Origin: Pseudomonadota bacterium
GTDB taxonomy: Bacteria > Myxococcota_A > Polyangia > Haliangiales > Haliangiaceae
Direction: 5' to 3'
Assembly: GCA_023430775.1 (NCBI GenBank)
Contig: JAEYYY010000476.1
Location: 1-5,210, forward strand
Length of the DNA stretch: 5,210 nucleotides
Every line of letters starts with the position of its first letter. Within the stretch, counting starts at the first letter, position 1. Shown piece after piece: positions 5,162 through 5,210 of this stretch. The position numbers and the translations under genes are program-made. The notes under the pieces are model-generated. The model was not told where the DNA came from and ran no database searches. It saw nothing but the letters and a program-made list of their open reading frames with translations.

Positions 5162-5210
5162 ATCGGTTCCGGAGCCGGCGCGGGCTCCGGCGAGGGAGCG
5201 GGTTCCGGCG
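5122..5210 (-). CDS. C-terminal end of a Pro/Ala/Glu-rich protein entering from the right edge
   Basis: The minus-strand frame is open from the right edge to TGA at 5124-5122 and gives 28 whole residues: PEP/PAP repeats ending PEPMPAPPPNSMMLFR. Such a tail is typical of a flexible extension on lipoproteins, kinases or surface proteins in high-GC myxobacteria, but the main domain lies outside the window, so no function can be given. The minus strand is preferred over the equally open plus strand (Gly/Ala/Ser-rich, with an ATG at 5138) because the stop codon is kept in all three related copies of this tail. Only the rightmost copy remains open to the edge. Confidence 0.5.
   Translation of the reverse strand, partial: PEPAPSPEPAPAPEPMPAPPPNSMMLFR

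Noticed and set aside
5138..5210. Plus-strand start ATG 5138 of a Gly-rich protein running off the right edge
   Set aside because: No ribosome site, the ATG is absent from the sister repeat copy (AGG there), and the minus-strand reading explains the repeated stop codons. It cannot be fully excluded without sequence to the right.

Overview
The window is GC-rich DNA (roughly two thirds G+C, strong G/C bias at third codon positions) and most resembles a chromosome segment of a myxobacterium-like bacterium (Myxococcota). The best clues are a Ser/Thr protein kinase with the HRDVSPSN catalytic loop typical of that phylum, and a short-signal lipoprotein with a Pro-rich linker. No mobile element, RNA gene or CRISPR array was found.

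Left part, minus strand (1-1861): three genes run leftward with short gaps, probably one operon. In transcription order they are a YccU-type CoA-binding protein (1427-1861), a 97-residue helical protein of unknown function (1102-1395), and a eukaryotic-type Ser/Thr kinase (1-1089, cut by the left edge). The kinase starts at GTG 1089, the only usable start after the in-frame TGA of its upstream neighbour. A 47-base divergent gap separates this operon from the plus-strand genes.

Middle, plus strand (1909-4718): a 450-residue lipoprotein of unknown function, then a membrane-anchored M23 (LytM-type) peptidase with a complete set of zinc ligands and an unusual N-terminal LIM-like zinc module, then a 125-residue unknown protein whose ATG overlaps the peptidase stop by one base. 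The lipoprotein and the peptidase point to cell-envelope work.

Right part (4719-5210): almost gene-free in its centre. It holds three related copies of the same minus-strand gene end, a Pro/Ala/Glu-rich tail closing in APPP plus a few residues and TGA. The rightmost copy (5122-5210) is probably the true C-terminus of a gene entering from the right edge. The other two (5073-5111 and 4719-4826) lack a start and look like duplicated remnants. Between them lies about 240 bases of less GC-rich DNA with short direct repeats and small hairpins.

The most unusual points are the LIM-like module on the M23 peptidase and the repeated gene tail on the right. I did not find convincing evidence of a complete new multi-gene system.
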